Below, piece after piece: positions 25,291-38,564 of a DNA stretch of 64,000 nt (position 1 is the first letter of the stretch; each line of letters begins with the position of its first letter). A program made the translations under genes and the position numbers. The notes under the pieces are model-generated. The model saw only the letters and a list, made by a program, of their open reading frames with translations. It had not been told where the DNA came from and made no database searches. This DNA is from Coriaria nepalensis (lineage: Eukaryota; Streptophyta; Magnoliopsida; Cucurbitales; Coriariaceae): positions 3,456,501 to 3,520,500 of the forward strand of contig CP114481.1 in NCBI GenBank assembly GCA_027186245.1, read 5' to 3'.

Positions 25291-26420
25291 ACGTGCACGT
25301 GCAGAACTTTCATGTATGTGGGTATTCCTTGTGCCTATATAGTATGGTTGCTTAGACAAAATGGCCAATTTAGCATCTTAAAAGAATATATTTTAAATAT
25401 ATGGACAGGGAAAGCAAGACAATCGTTTTCTTAATTAACTATTAGGTCTTCCACGTCATCATTATATGATGCCCAAAAATGGCACTATCTAAAACCCAAA
25501 CCAGACACATCAATAAGTCACCTTAAAAATATTAAAGTACGAGAATCTTCCTGAGAAATAGCCAACAATCGATGAATATGTTGATCAATTCACGAAAACA
25601 ATTGCCCATTTAAACTTGAACATCGTTAATGCTGCACATGAATCGGGTGCCCATATTGAACTTATTCATCAAGATGTCGACATAGGATTTAAAAAGTGTA
25701 CTACAACTCATCAGGGAAACAAACGCTTGAAGAGTGCAGTTGAACTAAGAAAGCCAACACGCAGTGGACGGAAGATCGGTCATGGGTCATCTACTCAACG
25801 AATTGAAGGCTCGTCATCCTAGCCGATCGCTCGTGAGCCTTGATTATAAGATAAGGCTGAGGTACTTATTTATTTAAGTAATTAAATATTTTTATTTATT
25901 TATTTTTTCATTTTTTCATTTTTTTTTTCAAATGAATATATTCCGTCACAATGCCCAATAAGTAGAGAATAGGGTGGCACAATGAATAACTACTATTCGA
26001 CCACATAGGTAGGGCAATATCCAAAATCACAGTAGGAATTGAGTGAGAGCATGAATACTTACTACACCTACAATCCGTATTCACAGCCTAGACAATATGG
26101 GAGCAAAATAACTACTTTTCAAGACCATAGAGTGGTCAATATGTTTTCATGTAGTATTTAACAGTTCTTTTCCATAATTTGTTATGTTTTCATTTACTAT
26201 TTTAATTATATATTTTTAATTTACTCTGGACCTTAAATTTTCTAAATTTACTATAAAAATGGGGGAAGAAAAAAAAAACCGAGAGGGATGAAAGAAAGGA
26301 AAGAAAACAGGGGGCAAATTATTAAAAAATATTCACGGTCGAAGGGCCTTAAAATTACTCTTTGGGTCGAATGGTCTCGCCATGTGAAGAGTCTTTCGAC
26401 TCTTAGAGTTACTTAAGCCA

Positions 26421-26545
26421 ACATGTGAGATGTCGGTCTAAAATGCACATACTGACATCTCACATGTTGGTCTGTCAATTTCAGACTGACATCTCATATG
26501 TCGGTCTAAGAATTTCAGACTGACATCTCACATATCGGGACTTTC
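26421..26545. repeat. Hairpin cluster ACATGTGAGATGTC in the Mutator-like element
   Basis: Perfect 14-bp arms at 26421-26434 and 26454-26467, followed by two more copies of the GACATCTCA(C/T)AT half about 40-60 bp apart. It lies just inside the right terminal repeat. It is the same motif family as 13986-14110. Confidence 0.85.
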
Positions 26546-26589
26546 AAAATGTGCTAGGTTTTTTTTATAGGGGAATGGATTAATGACTT

Positions 26590-26735
26590 CGAACAAGTTC
26601 GTGAGCTCGAATGGGTTCGTCAATGGAGAGTAAGAATCGTCGAAGGTGTATTAATGAAGAGGGGGATACGAAAGAAAAAAAAGAAAAGGGGGGAGGGGGG
26701 GAAGAAAAAAAAAATTTAAAACCATACATATCACC
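26590..26735 (-). repeat. Right terminal inverted repeat of the Mutator-like element
   Basis: Partner of the left repeat; G-rich block GGGGGGAGGGGGGG at 26687-26700. Outer end ATCACC. Confidence 0.8.
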
Positions 26736-29460
26736 TATTTAACTGTGTGACCTGTCTATTTTTTAAGATTCATTTTGTCCCTAGGCAACGTGGCTTGTCC
26801 AGGGATGTTGGATTGCAGCGGATGGTCCAGATTGCATGGACTGTATGGGCGTCATGCAATCCGACACCATCCAATCCAACCCCTACTAGAAGGACAAATT
26901 GCAGACTTTGTTTTTCTTTTTTCTTTTTTTTCTTCTTTTGGGATAAAGATTTTGATTTCATATTAGAAATTAATAAATTTTGGAGAATATTTTTAAAAAA
27001 TATATATTTTTGGGAGTAATTTTTAGAGAATTTGATGAGAAAGATATGACATAATTTTTCCTAAATTATTATTTGTGTCTCTAAATTTTTAATATTTTTA
27101 GATTTTTGGATCGGTTAATTTCATCTATAATTTTATGAAATTTTTTATTTTCTTAGAGTTAAATTTATAAATATTAAAAATTATCTTTAAAGTAATATGA
27201 ATATTAAAATTAATATAGGTCGCTCCAAGAGATTACGAATATTTTAAAATTAGTGTTGAAGTATTCAATTTTTAGGGTTTTGAAATTATTAAGAATGGAA
27301 AATGAAGAGTTAAAAAAAAAATATATATATATATATATTTTAGTTTTAGTATTCATAAAAATTTATAAAATATTACATACATAAAATAGAATATTTAAAA
27401 AATTTAAAAATTTAGGAATAAAATAATAATTTAAGATAAAATTTTTAACTTTTTTCATTATCTTAATTGAGAATTCATAATTTAAAAATTTAGATGAATT
27501 AATATTTTATTAAAATCATAGGTAATATTAATATAATCATATTAATAATTTGAAGTTAATATATGATCATTATAAATATTATATATTCTTAATTGTTTAT
27601 TGGAATTGCAAACTTTTAACTTTTCATTCTCATTCATGCTAATTTGTTACATAGTTTATAATCAATCTGTCTCTTTTTTTTTTTTTGCACGTTTAATTAA
27701 GGAAGTCCTTTTTAATAGAACCACTTACTCGAAGTATATCCTGTGTTTGATGATGTAAATGCATACGTTTGAAATTATGGGTTAGCTTTTGGGCCAGTCA
27801 ACGGGACTCTTTTTGATCCTCCTTTTTGATTGAATTGAATGTTCTTTTCTTTTCTTTTCTTTTCTTTTCTTTTCTTTTCTTTTCTTTTCTGGGAAGTTCA
27901 AAGTGTTGACATAGGAATCTCATACTGCTTTGGTTGGTCATGACCCACAAACTTGACTTGAATATCCAATAAACAAAAAGGTTTGATGCAATACTTCCAT
28001 GGAGTTAATATAATAAAATATAATAAAATAGATTACTATATAAATTTTCTGAACAGAACAATAAAATATTACTTATTAAAAATAAATAATACTAATTAGA
28101 AGGCCTGAAATAGTTTTTGAATGATTCCAACCCATTACCATCCTACGGACCAAGTAAATACCTTTTCTTTTTTCTTTAATACTTTGCTCTTAGTAAACTA
28201 AGATTTGCTGCCATAACATATGCATGATGTAGGGAGTAATCCCTTATAGTATAGTATGAAAAATTAGGATACAATTTTTGGTTTTAGTTAAAATTAAGAT
28301 AGCACATTTTATGTTACATATTTACTCGGTGGCATGATTAATATTTATGTCACGTGTGATGTGATTAATAGATATATCATGTCAATACATATTTATTCGG
28401 TATAAATTTAATTTTTCAATTATAAAATTTATTTAATATTATTCCCCCTAAATTAAAATTTTAAATATTATTTTATTTTTATTTAATTTTCATCTATCTA
28501 ATTTATTTCTTTGTCTCCCATCTTTCTTATAAAATATGGTTTTTCCATATTCAAAGTGGAGTCTAGAAAACAATTTGAATATAGGTCAAGAAAATTTCCA
28601 AATGCAGTCACAAGGTGGAGCTAGGTCCAACTACAAATACATTCTAGACGCTTAATAAAAATAAGGTTTTTTTTTTTTTTTTGGCCAACGATAAGAATAG
28701 TGATTAGTGAGTATATAAACTATAGTTGAGATGGTGACGCCAGCTATTGAGTATTGACTACAAATGGTGTGTAATGGGTGACGTCAGCAAGCTTTCCTTG
28801 TCAATTATGGTATATATGAAAGAGAAAGCGTGCAATTCACCGAAGATGAGTTCTGCCTAAAATAATCCAACAAATGAACGCATGACACTTGACACATGAA
28901 ACTTGTTATTTTAAAAGCCGATCAAAAAGAGAGTCAAATTCTCTTATAATTTCATTTTTAACGAAGAAGCCTTCTAGAAACATTAGTTTCAATACAATGC
29001 ATCGCAATAAAGTCACGAATCACTCAATCTTCTTTTAAAGCTTATAAAATTAGAATTGGATCTCAAACTAAATCTTAGAAGAAGAAAAAAAAAAAAAAAA
29101 GAGAGATTCTTGTCATTTAGACGATGTCTAATTTTGTTCAATGCATATTACCTGTCAAATCTCAATTACATATGATTCTTTAAAACTATATATTAGCTAT
29201 ATTTTTTAAAATATAAATAAAATTATTTTACAGGGTTAATTATTTCACACTATAACTTCTTTATAATTTTAGTTAATGGATATGATATATATTTATATTT
29301 TAACTAAATTAAGCTAAATTGGAAAAATATTATGAAGGATAGTGTTGATGGCAAAATTCACCCTAATAGTATATCTATTGAGTCATACTTATATAGTGAA
29401 AAAAATATGAAAGGAAGGAATGACTCATCACCTATAAACTTCTTCTGATGCTTAAGTCAG
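26736..29460. other. AT-rich intergenic DNA, no gene seen
   Basis: There are only short frames without family resemblance. It includes a TA-rich run near 27320-27340 and a TTTTC pentanucleotide tract at 27843-27890. Confidence 0.6.
27843..27890. repeat. (TTTTC)n microsatellite
   Basis: About nine consecutive TTTTC units. Confidence 0.9.
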
Positions 29461-31430
29461 TAATGTATTCAAGATAATTAATAATAATAATAAATCTTGA
29501 ATTGTGAGCATTCGAGCTTATATCTTAGGCGTCTCATAGGAGGTATTTATAGGGTTCATTTGAAAGAGTCTTCTTGAGGTGAAACTATTGATTTGATAGA
29601 ATCTTGAAAGATTTTTCTTGATTTGATAGGATACACGAAGATCTCTCTTAATTTGAGGGCAGATTCCTAATGTCGTTGGTAATATGTCAGACCATCTCAT
29701 GCAAGACGATTATGAGCTCATCATGTTTCGAGCCCTTTATGCAATGCCCCTAGGGACCCTCATGGGCTGGTGAGTTTTAGACCTTATAGGTGATAAGTCT
29801 AACCTCACTTTTGGGCTCATAGGCCACTCTGATCAGGGTATGGACTCGAGTCCTCATTAGAGTGGCATTTTTGTAAATATTTATTGAAGGAGTATTTTTG
29901 GCCCCATCACTCAGCCCCTTAGCACAAATCGATGTTGTACATCGGGTTGTGAAAGAAACCTTAACCCATGTCCTTGCAAGTTGATCAGGTAGAATTCATT
30001 GAAGCTGGAGCTTTCTCATCGATTGATGATCTTTAGAGATAAATACTTACATTAGTCTTATGTCCAAAATTTTTGGCCTAGCCGAGAAAAGACAATTTAT
30101 TTTTTCTCTGCAAACTATAAGGATAATAAAATAATGAAGTATATATATATATGTGTGTATATTAAGAATATTTATTTTTTTTATGAAGCCTCAGCACATG
30201 GCAGAGGCAACATGTTGAGGGGAAATCATGCTTTGCCACAGCAAATGGCTAAGGCAGATTCATCCTCCTTTTCTATTTTTAGTGTTGTTTGGTTAGCTTA
30301 GTAGTCATTGACCTAAGTATTTGATCATATTTTTCATTTGTTAGGTGATTCATAACTTTGTTTTGTCGTCTCATTACAAATCCCCCTCAACTCACTAGTG
30401 GGTCTTTTTCTTCGGACTCAGACCTTCATTCGCCCATCATCCTATTAGCTTTGGGTACTCCTATGGTTGCTTTCTTTTTTTCTTTTTTGACTTTGGGTCA
30501 CTTGGATTGACTATAATATTTAATCTCTTAGGAGCAAACTTAAGTGTGGGTGAAAAGTCTCGACGGATGAAGGGTCCCTAGTGCATGAAGTAGTTTACCC
30601 AATATTAGGTTCCTCTTTATAGTCAACACATGATAAGGCCTTTATGGCTGAAGAACAATTTGTGTAGGTCTACTAGAAGCAAAACTGTCTTTTAGAAGGT
30701 TAAAGTAGACTCCTCATCTTTATTTATTTTTTAAGAAGTCGAAGCACATACATTCAAGAGTCCTGGGCCTCATCTTGGTGCTTCGCTTCGACATGTTGAT
30801 GTTTGAGATCTTCTCTCCAAGGATGATGCTAAGCAAGAGCTAGAATATCTTAGCGAGCTATGGGTGATAAAGAGGATTTTAGCAGGGTGAACTTTCCTCA
30901 TGTGCAGTGGTCCGATGAGGAAGCCCCGTGATCTTTTGCTATATTTCTATTATCGCTTTTAACTTTTCTTTGTGTTGGACTGTACTTTTTGTAGCTCTTT
31001 TAGATGCACTTTTGTGGTTGTTCTTTCTATGATTTCTTTGGCTTCATAAATGGTAACTCCTTTCCCCGCAAAAAAATTAGCCTAAACAATTCTTTACTTA
31101 GGAAATTTTTTCTTGTAGCTTTAACACTGCCACTTATTTTACATTCATCATTTTCTTCGTTGCTCGGCTTTGGCAGAGTCTTATGAAAAGTCAAGAGATC
31201 CCTTTTTTTTCTTTTTTGTAAGGTTCCTCAACATGCCAAGGTTTTTCTTTTTTGCACCTCAGCGTGTTGAGGCGTCTATTATGGTGCCTCATCATGGTGA
31301 GGTATTTTATCCTCCGCATGTCGATGCGTCTTTTGAGGAGCCTTATCATGGTAAGATCTTATTCTTTTTGTGTCAAGGCTTTTATTGGGGTGCTAAGGCA
31401 TGTAAATGGTAAGCTATTCTCTTAGGATAG
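29461..31430. repeat. Retroelement-like non-coding DNA with CCTCAnCATGnTGAGG palindromes
   Basis: No intact gene is present. Between 30186 and 31345 several imperfect palindromes of one type occur (CCTCAGCGTGTTGAGG, CCTCATCATGGTGAGG, CTCAACATGCCAAGG and others). The stretch joins a gypsy pol fragment at its right end and is probably part of the same decayed element. Confidence 0.45.
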
Positions 31431-31510
31431 GTTTAGTTAACTTCGGCACATCGGCCAAATACTTCTTAAGCTTCTCGAATGCTCAGTCACATTGGCCAGT
31501 CCACCCCTAG
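31430..31510 (-). pseudogene. Ty3/gypsy pol fragment (start of RNase H region)
   Basis: The minus strand reads approximately AFEKLKKYLADVPKLTKP, with a stop just before it. This matches the conserved CEKAFQELKKYL-type segment that links reverse transcriptase and RNase H in plant gypsy elements. The fragment is short and isolated. Confidence 0.55.
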
Positions 31511-31548
31511 TTTCCTCCACTCCATAGCGCCATGGAAATGGAAGACAT

Positions 31549-32080
31549 GTAACGACCAGCGCTGTCCAGACCGTTACTTTCCTCGTAAATCAGAGTAATT
31601 TTTATTTTCCACTACATACTTAGTTTCAAAGAAACTTTTCTTCAAAAAACTTTCTTCATTAAAAGGGTTTCTTGATTATTAGCAACATTTATCATATGAA
31701 AAGTATATTATAGTGTTACAAAAAAACGTGCATGTGTCGACTATGTGATCTCAAAACATTTATAAGAAGGTTCTCAAAACATTGGTTGAGTTTTTACAAT
31801 GCACAAAAACATTTATAATTATCCTTATTTATGATATTAAAGCGGTTATAGTCATAGTACCAATACCTCCTCCGCAATCATCCCGCTTTCTTGGAAAGCT
31901 TGTCAAGTAACTAGATCAATTGCTTACCCTTAATGCCTACAACATAGAACATAAGATGTGAGTTTTCGCTCAGGAAGTATAAACATAACTCACGAAACAG
32001 TTATAAATGCATATGATGTATGAAACATGTAATATATAATAATCTTAGATTCAACGACATCTTAGACCGACATCTCATAT
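31549..32080. repeat. Possible gypsy LTR fragment
   Basis: TGTAACGACC at 31549 resembles the start of many plant gypsy LTRs, and the following sequence contains the word GAGTTTTCGCTCAG often seen in them. No second LTR or end was found, so the call is tentative. Confidence 0.35.
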
Positions 32081-33062
32081 AATTTGAGTCTCTTCTAAAA
32101 GTCGAAGGCCTCGATGCCTTCAGATGCATAGAATTAATCATTTAAATAATTCAACGAACATCTTAAATTTAGAAAATTTAGAAAATTTTGAGTAACTATG
32201 CTTTATTATATATCAATAATGATAATTATATATATACATATAATATGATAAAACATATCTTTCTAAAATTCCTCTAAAATTTTTTGAAAATATATTAATT
32301 AATTATATAATCTCAATTTCCCTTCAAATTTGTTTAATGAGTTTCATTAATTTAAAAAGAAAAAGAAAAAAGAGGCGCCTACTGCAGCACCGACATTACG
32401 CGCGGTGTATGTTTATACTTTCTTCTTAGTTTGTGGAGTTTAATGAGTTGTCGACGTGGTACCCCACTACGCCGGAGCCCTTAACACAACAACAAAAACG
32501 TCCACTCTCTCAGACCTGTCGACAAAAAGGTCAGCTCACTTCAGATTTTGTTGACCCTTGCTTTCTTTGACTTTTAAGATATAAATACATTTTTTAAAAA
32601 ATAAAATAAATAATTCGGTTGGAAGTATAACATAAGTAAAACATGAGGGTGAGGCACTCTAATCTCACACCTAACTAGCTTATACTACTTATCTAGGCGA
32701 ATCATCTTCACCCATATGCCCTCATCTTATTTACTAATTAACTACTAATCACATCTTAGACGAAATTATTGTCATAAATCCAGATCGGACCACATCAAAC
32801 TTTTTTATTTAAAAATTACTTAGAACTTAAAAGGGACCCACAAAATATTTGCCACCTGTTTGGCAATTTATTTTTATATATTTATTTCTTCTAACCTTTT
32901 TACTTTGGTATTCCCTAATCCCATGGGTCATTAGTCAGTTCTTATCCTAAACAACTGCCAGCAAGTTTCTCCCAAGTTTGAGGTAGCACTAATGGTAATG
33001 GGAATGTCAGAGGCGGTGGAGTTTATATATTTTGGGAGCTTCTTTAGGCCTAATCTAATGAA

Positions 33063-33065
<3 letters not shown>

Positions 33066-33125
<60 letters not shown>
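33066..33125. repeat. (AAT)n microsatellite, about 20 units
   Basis: An uninterrupted trinucleotide run. It generates an artificial polyasparagine frame. Confidence 0.95.
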
Positions 33126-33127
<2 letters not shown>

Positions 33128-34769
33128 GTTCAAGAAAGATGCTTATCTTTGAAGATTTAGAGAGAAATCATTAGATCATTTCATGTAACATCCATTAGTA
33201 TGTCTTAATTTGGAGGTTTTATTACTAATATTAAAAAATATTTTTTCTTTTAAAATAAACACTCTTATAAAAATAAATATTTTCAAAATATATTAAATTA
33301 TTTATAAATAGAGAAAAATATGAATAGTTAAAATTACACGTGTATTTTAATTAATGCATTTTTATAATATATAAATGGACATAAGGCACCACCTTAATAT
33401 ATTTGACTCCTAAAATGATTTCTCTATTAATACACCAAACTTACCAAAAAGAAACTATATATTATTATTGATTTATTAAAAGTTAAATATATGCAATTAC
33501 ATATTTAATTATATACTTTAATATATGAAAAATCGTACTTTATTATTTTTGATCTAAATTAATTATCACTAGCGTTACAATTTTATGGGTCGAGAAATGG
33601 ATTGATCATAATGAATCTAGCGAATAGTATCCAAACAGTGGGGACCATGTGGGCCTGCCAGATGTTATGATACAGCTAAGACACACAGTTAAGGCACCAT
33701 AAACATAAATATTAAATACACAATCTTATCTATATAACCTAACCTATACTTTGAGTTAGTTTTGAGTTGACCTAATTGATTATCAATAAAATTCAACCAA
33801 TTAATTACATGGAATCCTTCATGAAATCTAAAGATGGCCGACCCCTATACAATTAGTTTTTGATTCATGCAAGTCCGACTCCAAATTTCTCATTAATCTT
33901 TTTGTATAGTATATAGTTGGTGTAGGTAAATGGACTGATTCTCATAATTATGCTAATTTATAAAAAAAAAATTAAAAATTGTATATTCTTCTTATCCATC
34001 TACACGTATTGGAAAAAGAGAACCGAACAATCTCGAGTCTTGGAGGTCTCCAAATATAGAACTTGTTTGACAAGTTCTTTTCTTTCTGCATAACACAAAA
34101 AAACTTGGGTAACAAGAATGAGACAAAGAAGGTGCAATCAAAGAAATAACGAATCTCTAGTTCTTACTTTTTATTACATCAACAACGATCTAGTCGGCAA
34201 ACAAAAATCAGACTCATCATTTTTACCTTTTTGTCTGCCTCTTTTCAAACCCATGAATCCGCATTGCATTTATTTATCCAATCTGCTACAAATCCATTTT
34301 TAACTCAAATAATGGTATCCTGATATATATATTTTTAAAAATAATTTAAAATTATAATTTATTTTATATAATATTTTAAATGTAAAAATTATAAAATTTT
34401 ATTTAAATTTTAGAGATATTTGTTTTTACATAATTAAAGTACTTATTTCTAAAATGATTAGAAAGATATGAAGTTTATGTTTTTATCTTTTTTATTTTAT
34501 TTTATTTTTCATTATTTTAATTTATTAATCAAATATATTAGATTAGGGGCATTTGATCTGACATACATTATCTAACATATCGATTTGATTTTGTTGACGT
34601 AGATTTCCGTCCATTACAAAGAACTCTACAATCCATAGTATGTCCTAAAAATTTACTCTGCACTCGCAAACAAATTTTGTTGTAGTATGTCCTACAACCT
34701 CGTTCCGATGCTCTAGTCAGTTTTCTAAAAGGATAATAAGGTAGTATTGAAAGTGTTTGTAATTTTCTT

Positions 34770-34807
34770 ACATGTAAAGCTAGGAGGCTCCCGACAGCTT
34801 TACATGT
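34770..34807. repeat. Perfect 12-bp inverted repeat
   Basis: ACATGTAAAGCT (34770-34781) and AGCTTTACATGT (34796-34807) flank a 14-bp loop. It sits at the left edge of a GC-richer LTR-like stretch reaching about 35280. Confidence 0.85.
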
Positions 34808-36082
34808 GTCGTCCCGTCATTGCTTTATTCTTTATTCCATGACGAGTGTCAACGCCCGGTAGTCTGACATAGAAGGGATCTGCTCCCCACTCACCTGTCC
34901 TTCTGAGTAGCAAGGCACCGCCTCAGTCTGACATCTTTCAGGGCACCTCAACATGCATCAACGCCACCTTTGTATGACATACGAAGGATAAGGTTTTCAC
35001 TCAAGTATCAGTTGTTTTCCACATGTCCACTCGTTTAGTCATATTGCCAATTTATGAGCCGAGCGAGAAAATACCTAGCTCAGCCTCAACATCTTCTTGA
35101 GACTTTCCACTTCATCTAAATATGGATAACCAAACTAATGTCACCTCAGACATTCCGTACCTCAGCCTCATATATTATCTACTCTCATCACTCTCTTTCT
35201 ATAATCTTAGGCTGACGACGCCCAGCCTTAATCTTTAAGACTGCCCAACTGAGGCTCTCCCGAAATTGGATATAACAAATCTAATTTTTTTTAAATAAGG
35301 ATTAGAGCCGACGATTTGGATTTGAATTTTTTGCTTGTCCCTAAATCTCAATCATAAAAAAATAATTAAAAAGAAAGAAAAAAAATATATTGTTTTGAAA
35401 GTTTGATTTGTCGTCAATATCACTTGCAAGCCTGTTGACCTTGACTTGCTCCCATCTTATTGGTTCTTACATCTTACTCATTCAAAGTGAACAAATCGCA
35501 TCCATTTTCCTAGCTAACTTAACCTTCTGGTTTTTTGACGCTTTATTCTTATTAAAATGCCATTAAACCAAAGGAATTACACTGCAATTGAGCACGACAA
35601 GTCACTTTATTCTTATTAAAAAATTGATAACGATACGATGAGGGATTGGAACTCCTCCAATTATGAGATGAACCGCTACACATAATCTTGTTTTATCAAA
35701 ACTAATCACAAGATTAAGGATCGGTTTGTCTCGATTAAACAAAATCTCAGCAACTAATCATTATTAATTTTTAATTGATATCTTATTATGAATTGATCAC
35801 ATGCAAATTAAACAATGCTTTGGATCGTAGGATGCAAGGATTTGGACAGCATCATGTGATCTTGTAACAATGTATGAGCTGGCTCGAACAGAGATTCATT
35901 CATTCTTGTCGTAAGCCATCAAAGTTTGGGCCTGTAGGTCCAAATTAAACAAATGGGCCTTTAAAGATCTGTTTGAAAAATAATAGTGGGCTTCAACGAA
36001 GCCCATTAACCAGTTAAAACTAGCATCTGAAAGACTGAAATATGAGCGTTTGGAAAATTTGTTGTTAGAAGGAGAAAAAGAT

Positions 36083-37523
<1,441 letters not shown>

Positions 37524-37728
37524 ATTCTATAAAATGGCAAAGTATATGGATTGTGTTTTTCCTTGTCAGACTTCAGTAGAATTGCTCTGTAAACTTTTGT
37601 AAACCACAATCTGTATCGATATATAACCTGAACGCGATGGAGGAGAAAGAGCTTAACGATCTGTCTGTGCTGTTGATTCATTCATATAGTTAGGAAGAAG
37701 ACGTATCATGAATAACTTGCCTTTATTT

Positions 37729-37746
37729 CCCCCCCCCCCCCCCCCC
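37729..37746. repeat. Run of 18 C residues downstream of COP10
   Basis: An uninterrupted C tract about 205 bp after the COP10 stop codon, in otherwise AT-rich DNA. Confidence 0.9.
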
Positions 37747-37759
37747 TCTTTTTTGTTAG

Positions 37760-38564
37760 TTCTAAAGCGTCGAAAAAACACTCTCCTTGGTAGGTAAAGA
37801 ATCATGAACAAAATCTAGCCGACCAATTCTGGTCCAATTTCTCGATAAAAGTTAATTGAAATAATTGTATTTTTTAAATAAAAAATTTAGATCGAAATCA
37901 TTTGATTTTTGTTTGAAACATCTAAAATGAATCTATCTGATCAAATTGATCAAATTTTCAATAAGAATGAATTTATAATATATTAGGGGGAAAAAAAAAA
38001 AATATATATATATATATAATGACTTTTCACGTTAAATTAAAAAACAAATAAATATGGAAAAGAGAAAAGCTAAAGTGCTATTGACCTTCTTCCACTCTAG
38101 GCTCTAGCAGTAGTAGGTGAGATTTTATTTCACTCACCTAACACAAATGATACAATTTTGACAATAAAAAAGAAAAAAAAAAAGACAATGAGATGATATT
38201 TCATTATTTTGGGAAATTGGGTTGAAGGAAGAAAAAAACGGTTAAGGTGAGGAGGAAAGAGAGTTTAATAATAATAACGGTAAACAAAATTCAAAGCTGT
38301 TTCGGGAAAAAAAAACAAAAAAAGAAAAATTAGAACCTGAGTTTATAGAAGGAAAGCAGTAGCTGGTAACATACATTAAAAGAACAGCCGTTCTTACTTG
38401 GTCATGACAAAATTTGTAATAGCAAAGATGGATATATCACGTGGACAACCTACTCATCTCATTTCCTACCAACTACGCTCTTTCTAAATTTTTAATTATT
38501 TCTAAAAAAAACCCACTTAAATTCGCATTTCTTCTACATTACAGAGAAAGAGTAATAAGAACCA
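37760..38564. other. Spacer between COP10 and the AAE pseudogene
   Basis: AT-rich, with purine-rich runs at 37987-38020 and 38165-38330. No gene is seen. Confidence 0.55.

Larger units (their letters stand above)
21617..26735 (+). mobile_element. Mutator-like element carrying DUF1985/Ulp1-type genes (KI-MULE/Kaonashi-like), decayed
   Basis: The left end (21617-21775) and right end (26590-26735) are inverted copies of each other, with shared words such as CCCATTTTCTTTT, ATTAATACACTTTCGA and AGCTCACGAATT on the left strand. This long terminal inverted repeat is typical of MULEs. Inside, the plus strand shows a decayed DUF1985 domain and a Ulp1-like (C48) protease domain, the captured-gene combination known from plant KI-MULEs. 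No MURA transposase could be read, so the copy is probably non-autonomous or dead. No perfect 9-bp target duplication was seen at the borders chosen. Confidence 0.82.
32081..36082. other. AT-rich intergenic DNA upstream of COP10
   Basis: No gene is seen. It contains the AAT microsatellite (33066-33125), a perfect hairpin at 34770-34807, and LTR-like GC-richer sequence at 34770-35280. The last few hundred bases presumably hold the COP10 promoter and 5' UTR, but I saw no convincing TATA box. Confidence 0.5.

Noticed and set aside
26747..27019. Overlapping frames in both directions just outside the Mutator-like element.
   Set aside because: They depend on a T-rich run, conflict with one another, and show no domain.
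32992..33174. Frame coding for about 20 asparagines in a row.
   Set aside because: It is only the AAT microsatellite; nothing gene-like around it.
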